Positions 18,192-27,784 of a stretch of 64,000 bases of DNA are shown piece by piece. The DNA is taken from positions 43,616 through 107,615 of the forward strand of contig JABSSL010000081.1 of NCBI GenBank assembly GCA_013214355.1, read 5' to 3'. How positions within the stretch are numbered: position 1 is the stretch's first letter; each line of letters begins with the position of its first letter. The translations under genes were made by a program, and so were the position numbers. Source of the DNA: Saprospiraceae bacterium (GTDB taxonomy: Bacteria; Bacteroidota; Bacteroidia; Chitinophagales; Saprospiraceae). The notes beneath the pieces were generated by a model. It ran no database searches. It was not told the DNA's origin and was given only the letters and a program-made list of their open reading frames with translations.

Positions 18192-19877
18192 TTATTGCTT
18201 CCAACCTGGGCCTCTTACCACTCGGCCAGGTGTAGCTCCTGTGTGCTTTCCATCTTTCAATACTTGAACTCCATTGACAAAGACATGATGAACACCTGTG
18301 GAATATTGATGAGGTTGCTCAAAAGTAGCATGATCACTTATCGTCTTCGGATCAAATATCACAACATCAGCAGCATATCCAGGTTTCAACAGCCCTCGGT
18401 TTTTCAATTTCAAATGACTAGCTGGCAAGGCTGAAAGCTTATGAATAGCCTCTTCTAAAGGAATGACTTTTTCCTCCCGTACATATTTTCCCAATAATCG
18501 ACTAAAGTTGCCGTATGCTCTAGGGTGTGGGTTGGACTTCAGAAAAACGCCCTCTGTAGCCATGGAACCTGCATCAGATCCAAAACTCATGTAGGGAAGC
18601 GCTATTTGTTTCTTGACATTCTCTTCAGACATTAGGAAATAGACTGTTCCTACCCTACTACCATCTGCTATTACTAAGTCTATTGCCGTCTCCTCGGGAC
18701 TTTTCCCCATAATTTCAGCTACCTCTGCCAAAGATTTACCCGTATATTTTTTCAAATCATCATTCTTGAACCCCACTAGCAAAACCTTATCTGCTGAACC
18801 TGCAGCATAGTATAGGTTTTCCCACTCTTGAGCATCAGTTTTCATTTCGGAGATTACCTTTTCCCGAATAGTTGGATCCTTTAGTCGCTCAACCCAAGCA
18901 GTGTATCCTCCTTCTTGTACCCAAGGAGGCATAGAGGCATTTAAGCCGGTAGCACCAGCTACATAGTTATACATATCGGTAGTTAGCTGTATACCTGCCG
19001 CCCTTGCACTATCAATCTTCTGAATGACCTGATCCATTTTAGGCCAATTGCTTTTTCCAGCGGCCTTCAAATGATAAATTTCTGCGGCAATCTTAGCGGA
19101 TGAGGCGATTTCTATAACCTCATCAACGCCTTCCAAAAGTTTATTCCCTTCACTCCGCATATGCGTGATATACATTCCACCATACTCACTCGCTACCTCG
19201 CACAGAGCTATTAGTTCATCCGTTTTAGCATAAAAAGCTGGTGCATAAATCAAGGATGAGGCAACGCCTAAGGCACCTTCTTCCATCGCTTGTCGGGTCA
19301 GCGCTCTCATCCTTCCCAATTCTTCCTCAGAAGGTGCTCTATCGTCGGATCCTAGTTCATGGATACGGAGTGTAGTAGCTCCTACGAAAGAAGCCACGTT
19401 TGTAGAGACTCCTTTTTGTTCCAGGAATTCTAGGTATTCTCCTAGAGTAGTCCAGGAAATATCGTACTTAATATCTCCTTGTGAATTTTTCTCTTCTCCC
19501 TTCATCTTCTTGTTGTAGGGTCCCATGGACCAACCTTCACCCATCACTTCTAAGGTTACTCCTTGCATAATACCACTCATGGAACGTCCGTCCTCAATCA
19601 AACTCTCTGTTGCCCAACTGAGCATATTGATAAATCCAGGACTGACAGCCAATCCCTTTGCATCTATCTTCAAATCAGCAGTTGATCCTCCTAAATCCCC
19701 GATAGCCGCAATCGTATCTCCTAATATAGCAAGCCCCCCAGTCACAGAAGTTCCCCCTGATCCATCGTAGAGTTGTGCATTTTCAATAATGACATCATAA
19801 TGAATAGGAACTTCCTCACAAGACCATGAAAGAAATAAGCTAAAAACGAAAAAATAGGTTGTAATGCGGTTTAACAT
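18192..19877 (-). CDS. D-aminoacylase-like amidohydrolase lipoprotein lacking the HxH motif
   Basis: A 561-residue exported protein with a probable lipoprotein signal (Cys20). It follows the N-acyl-D-amino-acid deacylase/urease-like TIM-barrel pattern (YDVIIENAQLYDGSG, AKGLAVSPGF). At the first metal motif, where relatives have GFIDVHTH, it reads GFINMLSW (81-88), so both His ligands are gone (L86, W88). Later metal-site segments remain: THMRSEG, EIYHLKAAG, SFGSDAG. The C-terminal end with HKLSALPASHLKLKNRG and GYAADVVIFDP is intact, so it is not decaying. Activity may rely on a single metal or differ from deacylation. The intact paralog is at 25117-26700. Confidence 0.85.
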   Translation of the reverse strand: MLNRITTYFFVFSLFLSWSCEEVPIHYDVIIENAQLYDGSGGTSVTGGLAILGDTIAAIGDLGGSTADLKIDAKGLAVSPGFINMLSWATESLIEDGRSMSGIMQGVTLEVMGEGWSMGPYNKKMKGEEKNSQGDIKYDISWTTLGEYLEFLEQKGVSTNVASFVGATTLRIHELGSDDRAPSEEELGRMRALTRQAMEEGALGVASSLIYAPAFYAKTDELIALCEVASEYGGMYITHMRSEGNKLLEGVDEVIEIASSAKIAAEIYHLKAAGKSNWPKMDQVIQKIDSARAAGIQLTTDMYNYVAGATGLNASMPPWVQEGGYTAWVERLKDPTIREKVISEMKTDAQEWENLYYAAGSADKVLLVGFKNDDLKKYTGKSLAEVAEIMGKSPEETAIDLVIADGSRVGTVYFLMSEENVKKQIALPYMSFGSDAGSMATEGVFLKSNPHPRAYGNFSRLLGKYVREEKVIPLEEAIHKLSALPASHLKLKNRGLLKPGYAADVVIFDPKTISDHATFEQPHQYSTGVHHVFVNGVQVLKDGKHTGATPGRVVRGPGWKQ

Positions 19878-20076
19878 AGGAAACTATTGGTGAATGAGGT
19901 GTTAGCGGAAAAATGAGGTAATTTCTAGCTGAAGAGCATGGAAAAAACCGTCTTGGTTTTCAGACTCCGCTTTTAAATGTAAACTTATTCCTGCAAAAGC
20001 CTAAATTTAGCTGCAAACTAATTGACACCACCTTAAGCAGTATGGAATTGGTGGTTTAATCTCTATTTTTAAAGAT

Positions 20077-20115
20077 GCCTCTGAGGGAAAAACCAGGTTT
20101 TTCCGCAAACGAGGC
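20077..20115. repeat. hairpin between divergent genes
   Basis: GGAAAAACC and GGTTTTTCC (20086-20104) form a tight stem, enclosed by GCCTC/GAGGC (20077-20115). It lies 55 bp before the Asp-box gene at 20171, in a 293-bp divergent intergenic region where no exact TAnnTTTG box was seen. Could be a 5' UTR structure. Confidence 0.45.
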
Positions 20116-20170
20116 CTTTTGATTGACCTATCGCAAAAAGTAGTACTTAACGCTAATTTGAAACGATTTT

Positions 20171-23044
20171 ATGAAGAATCAACTTTTCACTCCAGTCTTA
20201 TCTGTCTTATGCCTCTGCATTTCAAGTTTACTTTTTTCTCAAGCATCGCCTGCTGACTTATTGCAGGGCATGAAATACCGCAATGTGGGTCCTGCCAATC
20301 AGGGGGGCCGCATAGTAGATATTGAAGCTGTAGATAATGATTTTGCCCACGTATACGCGGCTTCTGCCTCTGGGGGCGTATGGAAATCCGAGAATGCCGG
20401 GACTACTTGGGAACCCATTTTTGATGATTATGGAACAGCCTCTATTGGCGACATAGCCCTTTTTCAACCCAACCCCAATATTGTTTGGGTCGGAACAGGA
20501 GAAGCAAATAACCGGAATAGTGTCAGTTGGGGAGATGGTATCTATAAATCTACCGATGGCGGCAAGTCCTTTACCAACATGGGTTTAGAAAGTACCCATC
20601 AGATCGCCAGAGTTCTCACACATCCAAAAGATCCAGATATCGTCTACGCTGGGGCAATTGGGCATTTATGGGGCTACAGTGGAGATCGTGGATTATTTAT
20701 GACTACCGATGGGGGAAAAAATTGGCAAAAATTAACCAATGGCTTGCCGGATGATGGAAAAACTGGATGCATTGACTTAGTGATGGATCCTAAAAATCCG
20801 AAAGTATTATACGCCGCCTTCTATCAGCGGCTACGCCAACCCTGGCACTTTCACAGCGGCGGTCCAAACGGGGGCGTCTACAAATCTACCAATGGGGGAA
20901 AGAGTTGGAAAAAACTGACCGATGGTTTACCGACAGGTGATACCGGAAGGATTGGTTTAGCGATTTACAAGAAGAATCCGAAAATTGTGATGGCCTTCAT
21001 TGAAGCCGAACAAACGGATGACCTAAGCAAGCCGGGTTCTGGGGTATATAGAAGTGAAGATGGAGGCAATACTTGGACTTATGTCAACACTTACAATAAC
21101 CGCCCCTTTTACTATAGCCAGATTCGGATTAATCCACATGATGATCAGAAGGTCTATCTGTTAACGACCCGATTCATGGTATCTGATGACGGAGGAAAAT
21201 CTTTACGCAACGGGAGTCAAGACCAGGAAGTGCATGGTGATTTCCACGCCATGTGGTTGGATCCCAATGATCCGGAGCGCTATTATTTAGGAGCGGACAA
21301 AGGAATGTCCATAACGCATGATCACGGTGAAAGCTTCACTTTATTTGACAACTTTGCTATCGGTCAGTTTTATCGTATTGGATATGACATGCGTGACCCT
21401 TATTATGTCTATGGTGGTTACCAAGATAATGGGATGTACAGCGTAGCTAGCTTCAGTCGAGATGCTCGAGGCATATTGAATGACTCTAACTGGAAACTGC
21501 ATTGGGGGGATGGACAGTTCGTACATGCTGATCCAGCGAATTGGAGAAAGATGTTTACCCAAATGGAAAACGGAAGCACCTTCAGTTATGACCCATTAAC
21601 TCATCGAATTGAGCGAATCAATCCAGGATTTCATAACATCATCAATTACGAAGAAGCTATACCGGCAGAAGCAAGAGCCAATGGGCTTCCCTTTAGATTC
21701 AATTGGACCGCACCACTCCAGATGTCCCCATTTGACGCTAAGACCTTGTACTTGGCAGGAAATTATTTGCTGAAAACTACCGATAGCGGTCAAAGCTGGT
21801 CGATCATTAGTCCTGATTTGAGTACCAATGCGCCTGAAAAGACAGAAAAAGGAAAAAGTGGTGGAATTACTCCGGATAATACGGGGGCCGAAACACATTG
21901 TGCCATCTATACCTTATCCTTATCTAATATCAGCCCGGATATCATCTGGGCCGGAACTGATGACGGCAATATTCAGGTAACCACAAACGGAGGTCAAAAC
22001 TGGACAAATGTGCGTAAAAACATCAGTAACGTACCGAGCGGTATGTGGGTGAGTCGGGTAGAAGCCTCCCATTTTGATCCAGGTACTGCCTACGTAACTT
22101 TTGATGGCCATCGAAGTGACAATAACCAGATTTGGGTCTTCAAAACCACCAATTACGGAAGAGACTGGACAGACATTAGTAGTAACCTTCCCAAGCAGGA
22201 AGTAGCTCGAGTAATTAGAGAAGATCTCCGAAACCCAAATCTATTATTCCTGGGGACAGAAACCGGTGTATTCTATTCCATCAATGGAGGTGCGGAATGG
22301 ACGAAACTAAAATTGAATCTCCCTACGGTTTCTGTTTTGGATTTAAAAATTCACCCCAGAGAAAACGATCTCATTGTCGGAACGCATGGGCGAAGTATCT
22401 GGATCCTAGATGACATTACGCCTTTGCAACAATTGTCTTCTAGCGTACTAGCGTCGGAAGCTTTTCTTTTTGAACAGAAACAAGCTACTTTATGGGAAAA
22501 TGTTAGTCGAGGTGGGCAGCGCGGACATTTTTGGTTTGCAGGGGATAATCCGGAGTCCATCCAAAATACGTCCTCCTTACCAAGGGCCTTGTTCGAAAAT
22601 GGAGCAATGATTTCTTATTACGTTGGTAAAGACGTAAAAGACGATGTTTTAATTGAGATTATGGATCAGAAGGGTAACAAGAAAGTCGACACTTTGCATA
22701 ATACGCATGGAATACACAAATACAGATGGGATTTGCAATTTGATCCAGAGCCATTCACTGCAGAACAAGAAAAGAATATCCGAGGTATCCTTGAAAACTT
22801 GAGCCAGCAATATTCTTTCTCTGGCATCAGGAGAGCCAAGGCAGCCTTCGAAGAAGCTGAAACTCCGCTAGAAGCCCGGCAAGCTATCCAAATTCTAACC
22901 AATGGATATTTAAGCTTTAGGTTAGGGGATGAGTACACCGTGCCCAAGGCCAAAGTAGGTACTTATATGATAAAGCTATCGGTAGGAGATGAAGTACACA
23001 GAAGAAGTATAGAGGTTCGAGAAGATCCTTTGATTGCTAAGTAA
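20171..23044 (+). CDS. secreted Asp-box/VPS10-like propeller protein (paralog 1)
   Basis: A 957-residue protein with a signal peptide (cut near LLFSQ, about residue 25). Residues 35-760 carry many Asp-box repeats of the type S/T-x-D-G-G-x-x-W (STDGGKSF, TTDGGKNW, STNGGKSW, SEDGGNTW, TTDSGQSW, TTNGGQNW), as in sortilin/VPS10 and 'BNR' propellers. The FxN/RGGR signature is near the start (NVGPANQGGR). The C-terminal ~200 residues are a beta-sandwich-like part ending EVREDPLIAK. Database names such as 'glycosyl hydrolase' are misleading: no sialidase active-site set is visible. Likely a secreted or surface binding protein. Shorter than paralogs at 30743 and 35542. Confidence 0.85.
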   Translation: MKNQLFTPVLSVLCLCISSLLFSQASPADLLQGMKYRNVGPANQGGRIVDIEAVDNDFAHVYAASASGGVWKSENAGTTWEPIFDDYGTASIGDIALFQPNPNIVWVGTGEANNRNSVSWGDGIYKSTDGGKSFTNMGLESTHQIARVLTHPKDPDIVYAGAIGHLWGYSGDRGLFMTTDGGKNWQKLTNGLPDDGKTGCIDLVMDPKNPKVLYAAFYQRLRQPWHFHSGGPNGGVYKSTNGGKSWKKLTDGLPTGDTGRIGLAIYKKNPKIVMAFIEAEQTDDLSKPGSGVYRSEDGGNTWTYVNTYNNRPFYYSQIRINPHDDQKVYLLTTRFMVSDDGGKSLRNGSQDQEVHGDFHAMWLDPNDPERYYLGADKGMSITHDHGESFTLFDNFAIGQFYRIGYDMRDPYYVYGGYQDNGMYSVASFSRDARGILNDSNWKLHWGDGQFVHADPANWRKMFTQMENGSTFSYDPLTHRIERINPGFHNIINYEEAIPAEARANGLPFRFNWTAPLQMSPFDAKTLYLAGNYLLKTTDSGQSWSIISPDLSTNAPEKTEKGKSGGITPDNTGAETHCAIYTLSLSNISPDIIWAGTDDGNIQVTTNGGQNWTNVRKNISNVPSGMWVSRVEASHFDPGTAYVTFDGHRSDNNQIWVFKTTNYGRDWTDISSNLPKQEVARVIREDLRNPNLLFLGTETGVFYSINGGAEWTKLKLNLPTVSVLDLKIHPRENDLIVGTHGRSIWILDDITPLQQLSSSVLASEAFLFEQKQATLWENVSRGGQRGHFWFAGDNPESIQNTSSLPRALFENGAMISYYVGKDVKDDVLIEIMDQKGNKKVDTLHNTHGIHKYRWDLQFDPEPFTAEQEKNIRGILENLSQQYSFSGIRRAKAAFEEAETPLEARQAIQILTNGYLSFRLGDEYTVPKAKVGTYMIKLSVGDEVHRRSIEVREDPLIAK

Positions 23045-23053
23045 GGTATAGTA

Positions 23054-23091
23054 TTAGACTCAGGTGATATAGTCGTATCGCCTGAGTCTAA
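23054..23091. terminator. bidirectional terminator
   Basis: TTAGACTCAGGTGATA pairs with TATCGCCTGAGTCTAA around a 6-nt loop (one G-T-type mismatch). It separates the convergent Asp-box gene and the PLP enzyme gene. Confidence 0.75.
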
Positions 23092-23095
23092 TTAA

Positions 23096-24307
23096 CTATT
23101 TCGCCAATTCGGCTACAGTTTCGAGGGTATAATCGATCTCTGAAGGCAAATTATATACAGACATTCCCATTCGGGTCACTCCTCCTTTTTCCAATAAACC
23201 TAGCACCTCCACCGCACGTAAAGCATAGAAATGTCCCGCCCAAGCACAGATGTTCTTACCCGCTAAATAGGTACAAACCTCTTTTGGCGTTTTCCCTTCC
23301 AAAGTAAAAGATAGCGTAGGAGCCCTTTCTCCTCCATCCACAGGTGTCCCAATTAATTCCACTCCCTTAATATCGGATAAGCCATTGTGCAACTTCTTTG
23401 CCAGGGCTATCTCATGCTGATGAATCTGTGTCATAGCACTTAAAAGCTGAGCGCGTAGATCGTCTCCAGTTCCCAGACTAGCTATGAAGTCGACAGCAGC
23501 TCGCACACCAGCCAGAGCAGCATGGTTTAAAGTTCCTGTTTCAATGCTGTAAGGAGCTACCTGGGCAGCGGTACGAAGCCGGTCTGGCTGTAAACGATCC
23601 AATAAACCAGGCTTGGTATATAATATCCCGACATGAGGGCCATAGAATTTATAAGCCGAACACAACAGAAAGTCACATCCCATATCCTGCACATCAATGG
23701 ACAAATGTGGTGCATAATGGACTGCGTCGATTAGAAGCCATGCCCCCACCTCATGTGTTAGTTGTCGGATATGTTTCACCTTATTGATAGTCCCGAAAAT
23801 ATTGGCCGCATATCCCATCGCCACTAATCGCGTACGTTCATTGATTTTGCTGGCAAAATCCTCATAGTCCAACTCTCCGGTCGGTAGCAAGCGAACTTCC
23901 CGCACCACAATACCCTTATCCCTCAATTCGATCCATGGTCCTCGATTGGATTCATGGTCCAATTGCGTAATTAGGATTTCATCTCCAGGGTACAAGGCTC
24001 TTCTAATGGCTTGACTAAGCGAAAAATTAAGCGAAGTCATGTTCTGACCAAAGGAAATGGTTTGAGGTCCTTCAGCACCTAGAAAGGTCGCCATGCGAGA
24101 TCGCGTCTCATCAATCACCACATCCGTTTCTTGCGTGGTAATAAAAGCGCCATGGCTATTGGCATTAGAATTTTTATAGTAATGTGAAATACTATCAATG
24201 ACAACATGAGGAACTTGAACCCCAGCTGGGCCATCGAGGAATACTAATTCTCGGCCATTATGAATTCGTTGCAGGGCGGGAAATTGGAGTCGAATATCGG
24301 GAGTCAT
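23096..24307 (-). CDS. cysteine-desulfurase-like class V aminotransferase
   Basis: A 403-residue PLP enzyme of fold type I, class V, closest to the 'cysteine desulfurase-like, VC1184' subgroup. Features: FLDGPAGVQVP near the start, the PLP-stacking segment LDHESNRGP (H118), D194-A-V-H197 holding the cofactor ring N, and CSAYKFYGPHVG with Schiff-base K220. Length is normal. There are no suf/isc genes next to it and it lacks an obvious SufS-type mobile Cys loop, so general Fe-S cluster supply is not implied. It may act on a different amino-acid substrate. Confidence 0.88.
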   Translation of the reverse strand: MTPDIRLQFPALQRIHNGRELVFLDGPAGVQVPHVVIDSISHYYKNSNANSHGAFITTQETDVVIDETRSRMATFLGAEGPQTISFGQNMTSLNFSLSQAIRRALYPGDEILITQLDHESNRGPWIELRDKGIVVREVRLLPTGELDYEDFASKINERTRLVAMGYAANIFGTINKVKHIRQLTHEVGAWLLIDAVHYAPHLSIDVQDMGCDFLLCSAYKFYGPHVGILYTKPGLLDRLQPDRLRTAAQVAPYSIETGTLNHAALAGVRAAVDFIASLGTGDDLRAQLLSAMTQIHQHEIALAKKLHNGLSDIKGVELIGTPVDGGERAPTLSFTLEGKTPKEVCTYLAGKNICAWAGHFYALRAVEVLGLLEKGGVTRMGMSVYNLPSEIDYTLETVAELAK

Positions 24308-24390
24308 AGGTGTTGTTATTTTTCTTCTCTGACCACAAAGGTTGTCAGGGAACCTTATTTTGGGCCAAACTACAGAATTTTTTCGGCAAA

Positions 24391-25014
24391 CTAGGGTACC
24401 AATTGGTCGAGTTTCCTAGCTGTCAAATGCTGTACATTTCTAGTGATTCTATCAATCTCCCAATCCCACCATTTTATCTCAAGAAGTTGAGTTATTTCTT
24501 CCTCAGAGAAGCGTTTTTTCAGTTCCTTGGCAGGATTACCCCCGACGATACTATAGGGAGCAACATCCTTGGTAACCACCGACCTAGTAGCTATTATGGC
24601 TCCATCTCCAATCTTCACCCCTGGCATGATGGTAACCTTATGCCCAATCCAGACATCATTGCCTATAATAGTATCTCCTTTCGTGGGATAAGTTTTACCA
24701 TCCATTGCATTTTCCCAACCATTGCCAAATATGGCAAAGGGATAAGTTGAGATTGCATCTGTAAGATGGTTAGCTCCATTCATGATGAAGGTAACATCGG
24801 AGGCAATCATACAGAACTTGCCAATGATGAGTTTATCACCAATGAAATCGAATAGATACTTTACATTTTTCTCAAAATTATGGACTTCCTCAAAATCGTC
24901 GTAATACGTATAATCCCCAACAATGATATTGGGATTCTTAACGATGTTCTTGAGGAAGCAAAGTCGATCATAATTGGGTAAGGGAAATATCTGATCTTTG
25001 TCGGGAGCATTCAT
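24391..25014 (-). CDS. Vat-like (streptogramin A) O-acetyltransferase, hexapeptide-repeat
   Basis: A 207-residue left-handed beta-helix xenobiotic acetyltransferase. Strong Vat-family signature: IGDKLIIGKFC, then FIMNGANH with H83 as the catalytic base (VatD uses H82), then a STYPF-like segment with FGNGWENAM, then IIGNDVWIG and IMPGVKIGDGAIIATRSVV and YSIVGGNPAKELKKRF. Vat enzymes acetylate group A streptogramins with acetyl-CoA. I chose the ATG at 25014 because the length then equals Vat (about 209) and the catalytic His lines up. The in-frame ATG at 25056 (14 extra residues) has a better AGGGAG ribosome site and remains possible. Chromosomal context shows no mobile element; true substrate untested. 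Confidence 0.85.
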   Translation of the reverse strand: MNAPDKDQIFPLPNYDRLCFLKNIVKNPNIIVGDYTYYDDFEEVHNFEKNVKYLFDFIGDKLIIGKFCMIASDVTFIMNGANHLTDAISTYPFAIFGNGWENAMDGKTYPTKGDTIIGNDVWIGHKVTIMPGVKIGDGAIIATRSVVTKDVAPYSIVGGNPAKELKKRFSEEEITQLLEIKWWDWEIDRITRNVQHLTARKLDQLVP

Positions 25015-25116
25015 AATTAGCTGGTTTAATTGCGACAGCAAGATATGAGCGAACATCTAATCTCCCTAAGGAAAATATCTTTTTCTATGATAAAATCGCC
25101 AAACAAACGCTAATTG

Positions 25117-26700
25117 TTATCGAGAAAAAGCCGGTCCTCTGAGCACCCTTCCTGCTCTAGCATCAACATACTCCTGCCCATCGATGGTAATTTCTCCGTT
25201 AACGATTACCCACTTTATCCCATCCGGATAATGATGTGGATCAGTAAAAGTTCCTTTATCGCTAATGGTCTCCGGATCAAAAATGGTAATATCTGCAAAC
25301 TGCCCCTTCGCTATTCTTCCACGATCTGTCAAACCCATTAAGCTTGCAGGCAGGCTAGTCATTTTACGGATGGCTTCTTCTAAAGTCAACACCTTCTTCT
25401 CGCGCACAAAATGGCCTAAAACCCTTGGAAAAGTACCGTAATTTCGGGGATGTGGATGCCCTTTACCCATTGCTGTATAACGTCCATCAGAAGCAATCAT
25501 GGTAAATGGATGTTGCATGATCCGGTCTACATCCTCTTCTGACATGGCATGGAAGATGCAGCGTGCACCACGGTGAATCTGTGCCTGAATGATCAACTCA
25601 GCTCCATTTTCCATAGTAGGCTCAAGGCCTTCTGCTATCGCCCAATCGTATAGCGTCTTACCATCAAATTCTGGCTTCCAATCAAATCTTGAAAACTGTA
25701 CCCGCTTCAAATCATTCCCTCCGCGATCGTTTATTAAATTCTTAATAATCCCACGCTTAATGCTATCTCGAAGCACCGGATCTTCACACCGTTTCGCAAA
25801 ACCTGCATAGCGATCATCGGCCATGGACCAAGCGGGGATCAGAATACTCAAACTGGTAAAACTAGCAGTATATGGATATTGATCAACCATCACATTAAGG
25901 CCCTTTTCACGAGCTTCATCCACCATAGATAATGTCTTCGTACTTGAACCCCACATAGGTGCACCTACTACCTTATGGTGTTTCAAGACCACAGGGATAT
26001 CCGCTTGCTCTGCAATTTGGATAGCCTCTCCCACCCCATCCAGTAAACCCAAACCTTCCTCTCGTAGATGTGAGGTATAAAACCCTCCTTGTTTAGCAGC
26101 CACTTGCGAAAGCGCCACTACTTCATCCAATTTAGCATAGGTGCCTGGCAAATACTTTAGGCCCGTTGATATCCCAAAAGCTCCTTCTAGCATACTTGTG
26201 TTGATCAAAGCTTTCATGCTATCCAATTCAGAAGCCGTTGGGGCTCGATTTTCCAAACCCATAATGTGGTTGCGGACGGTATTATGTCCTACTAAATAGG
26301 CAATATTGATGCCTACCGTTTGGGATTCCAGGCTGTCTAAATAAGCTCCGATGGGTAGGGGGCATCCTCCATCAGGTCCACCGAGTGAAGTCGTTACTCC
26401 TTGCCGAAGGTGGCTTTCGGCTTGGGGCATTAAGGGTAAGGGCTCAGCGTGGGTATGGACATCAATGAAACCAGGACTAACCGCTAGCCCTTTGGCATCT
26501 AACTCCTTTTCAGCAATCCCCACGATAGCTTTCCCAACCTTCACTATTTTACCATCCTGAATACCGATATCCTGCATAACAGCCGGAATTCCAGTACCAT
26601 CATAAACAGTCCCGTTGCGAATGATTAGATCATAAGATTCCGTAGGATTGCAGGCCAAAAGCAGGAGCGTGACAAACAGGAAGCAAAATTGACTTTTCAT
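25117..26700 (-). CDS. D-aminoacylase/N-acyl-D-amino-acid deacylase-like lipoprotein
   Basis: A 527-residue lipoprotein (lipobox LLLAC, Cys17). Urease-superfamily TIM-barrel of the D-aminoacylase group: YDLIIRNGTVYDGTG, GFIDVHTH with H82 and H84 as metal ligands, SGHLREEG-like segment TSHLREEG, VVLKHHKVVG (second metal His), MIASDGRY (Asp) and the terminal AKGQFADITIFDPETI. These enzymes remove acyl groups from N-acyl-D-amino acids. The position usually filled by the bridging Cys (GNCG) reads GGPDGGCP here, so a Cys is present but shifted. About 1.3 kb of PLP and Vat-like genes separate it from the Asp-box gene; it is a paralog of 18192-19877. Confidence 0.88.
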   Translation of the reverse strand: MKSQFCFLFVTLLLLACNPTESYDLIIRNGTVYDGTGIPAVMQDIGIQDGKIVKVGKAIVGIAEKELDAKGLAVSPGFIDVHTHAEPLPLMPQAESHLRQGVTTSLGGPDGGCPLPIGAYLDSLESQTVGINIAYLVGHNTVRNHIMGLENRAPTASELDSMKALINTSMLEGAFGISTGLKYLPGTYAKLDEVVALSQVAAKQGGFYTSHLREEGLGLLDGVGEAIQIAEQADIPVVLKHHKVVGAPMWGSSTKTLSMVDEAREKGLNVMVDQYPYTASFTSLSILIPAWSMADDRYAGFAKRCEDPVLRDSIKRGIIKNLINDRGGNDLKRVQFSRFDWKPEFDGKTLYDWAIAEGLEPTMENGAELIIQAQIHRGARCIFHAMSEEDVDRIMQHPFTMIASDGRYTAMGKGHPHPRNYGTFPRVLGHFVREKKVLTLEEAIRKMTSLPASLMGLTDRGRIAKGQFADITIFDPETISDKGTFTDPHHYPDGIKWVIVNGEITIDGQEYVDARAGRVLRGPAFSR

Positions 26701-26745
26701 AAGTAGGTAAAGTTGATTCTCTACCTAAACTTACAAGATTCGTGG

Positions 26746-27717
26746 CTATTCTTTCAAGGCTTTGCGAGCTTTTGCAAGCTTTTCATCCTTGGGATCCAAA
26801 GCTAAACCAGAATCATAGGCAGCAAGAGCCTTTTCTTTTTCTCCTTTAATCTCATACAACATGCCGAGTCGCCAGTAAGCGGAAGCTCTTGGATAACTTT
26901 TGGTATCGTTAAGCTTGATAAAGTATTGCATATACCCGATACATTGGTCGATTCGTTGCTTGGAAAGTACTCCTGTTCTTGCAAATTGATAATAGGCTCC
27001 GGCCTTCTTGTCATCCAGGGCAATTGTTTTCTCAAAGTATTCAAAAGCCCTCAGGTAAGCGTTTGACAGCTGGTAACAAAAGCCAAGTAAATATGGCCAA
27101 TTCGCTTCTTGGGGTTCCATTTCCATTAAGGCTTGGTAAGCTTTAATCGCAGCTGGATAGTTTTCATTCTGCCTGTGCAGATTCCCTGCCAGTACATAAC
27201 TCCGCCTCGGATCAAGTGGTCGAATAGCCTCCACTTCTTTGAAAGCTTTCTTTTTGCTACCTCCTACAATGCCTGGAGCCGAAAAATAGAAATAAGCGAT
27301 GGATTCACGAGCTTCTACATGTTTAGGATCTAGTGCAATGGCTTTTTCCAAGTACTCTTTCACTTTTGAAGAGAGGACTCCCTTTTCTAGGAAATTTTCA
27401 GTGGCCAATAGCTTCCCTTTGTAAGACTGGCCTAACCAAAAATATAGATCTGAATGGGTTTTCAAGGTAGTACGTAATGGCTTCAGTATTTTAATGGCTT
27501 GATCAAAATTAGATTGTTGGCAGTGAACCTGTCCGAGTAGAAGTTGAGCTTCTTGGTTTTTGGGTTCTTTCTTTAGTACTCCTTCCAATTCTTGCGTTGC
27601 AGCTACAAATTCTCCTTTATCCATTAGACCTTGAGCTTTGGTAATGGTTTGTGCTTGTAGTTGGGCGCATAGGAAAATGAGTCCCAGGCAATAGCCTAAA
27701 GATTCTCTTGATAACAT
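26746..27717 (-). CDS. exported tetratricopeptide-repeat protein
   Basis: A 323-residue protein with a signal peptide ending near LQAQ (residue 22). The rest is TPR repeats, for example residues 25-60 (AQGLMDKGEFVAATQELEGV, then LKKEPKNQEAQLLLGQVH), repeated through to KEKALAAYDSGLALDPKDEK. One segment SAPGIVGGSKKKAF interrupts the repeat as in several bacteroidal TPR proteins. It likely acts in the periplasm as a binding scaffold; partners unknown. It lies between a deacylase and the CocE-type hydrolase, all on one strand. Confidence 0.88.
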   Translation of the reverse strand: MLSRESLGYCLGLIFLCAQLQAQTITKAQGLMDKGEFVAATQELEGVLKKEPKNQEAQLLLGQVHCQQSNFDQAIKILKPLRTTLKTHSDLYFWLGQSYKGKLLATENFLEKGVLSSKVKEYLEKAIALDPKHVEARESIAYFYFSAPGIVGGSKKKAFKEVEAIRPLDPRRSYVLAGNLHRQNENYPAAIKAYQALMEMEPQEANWPYLLGFCYQLSNAYLRAFEYFEKTIALDDKKAGAYYQFARTGVLSKQRIDQCIGYMQYFIKLNDTKSYPRASAYWRLGMLYEIKGEKEKALAAYDSGLALDPKDEKLAKARKALKE

Positions 27718-27784
27718 ATCAGTGGATTTACTTGATTTAGGAATGAGGTATTGATAAAAAATACAACTACGCTTTATCCATCCC

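Noticed and set aside
24310..24750. 146-residue plus-strand ORF
   Set aside because: It lies antisense to the Vat-like gene, whose family motifs are clear. Similar antisense shadows (for example 5223-5717 and 36130-36723) were also dropped.
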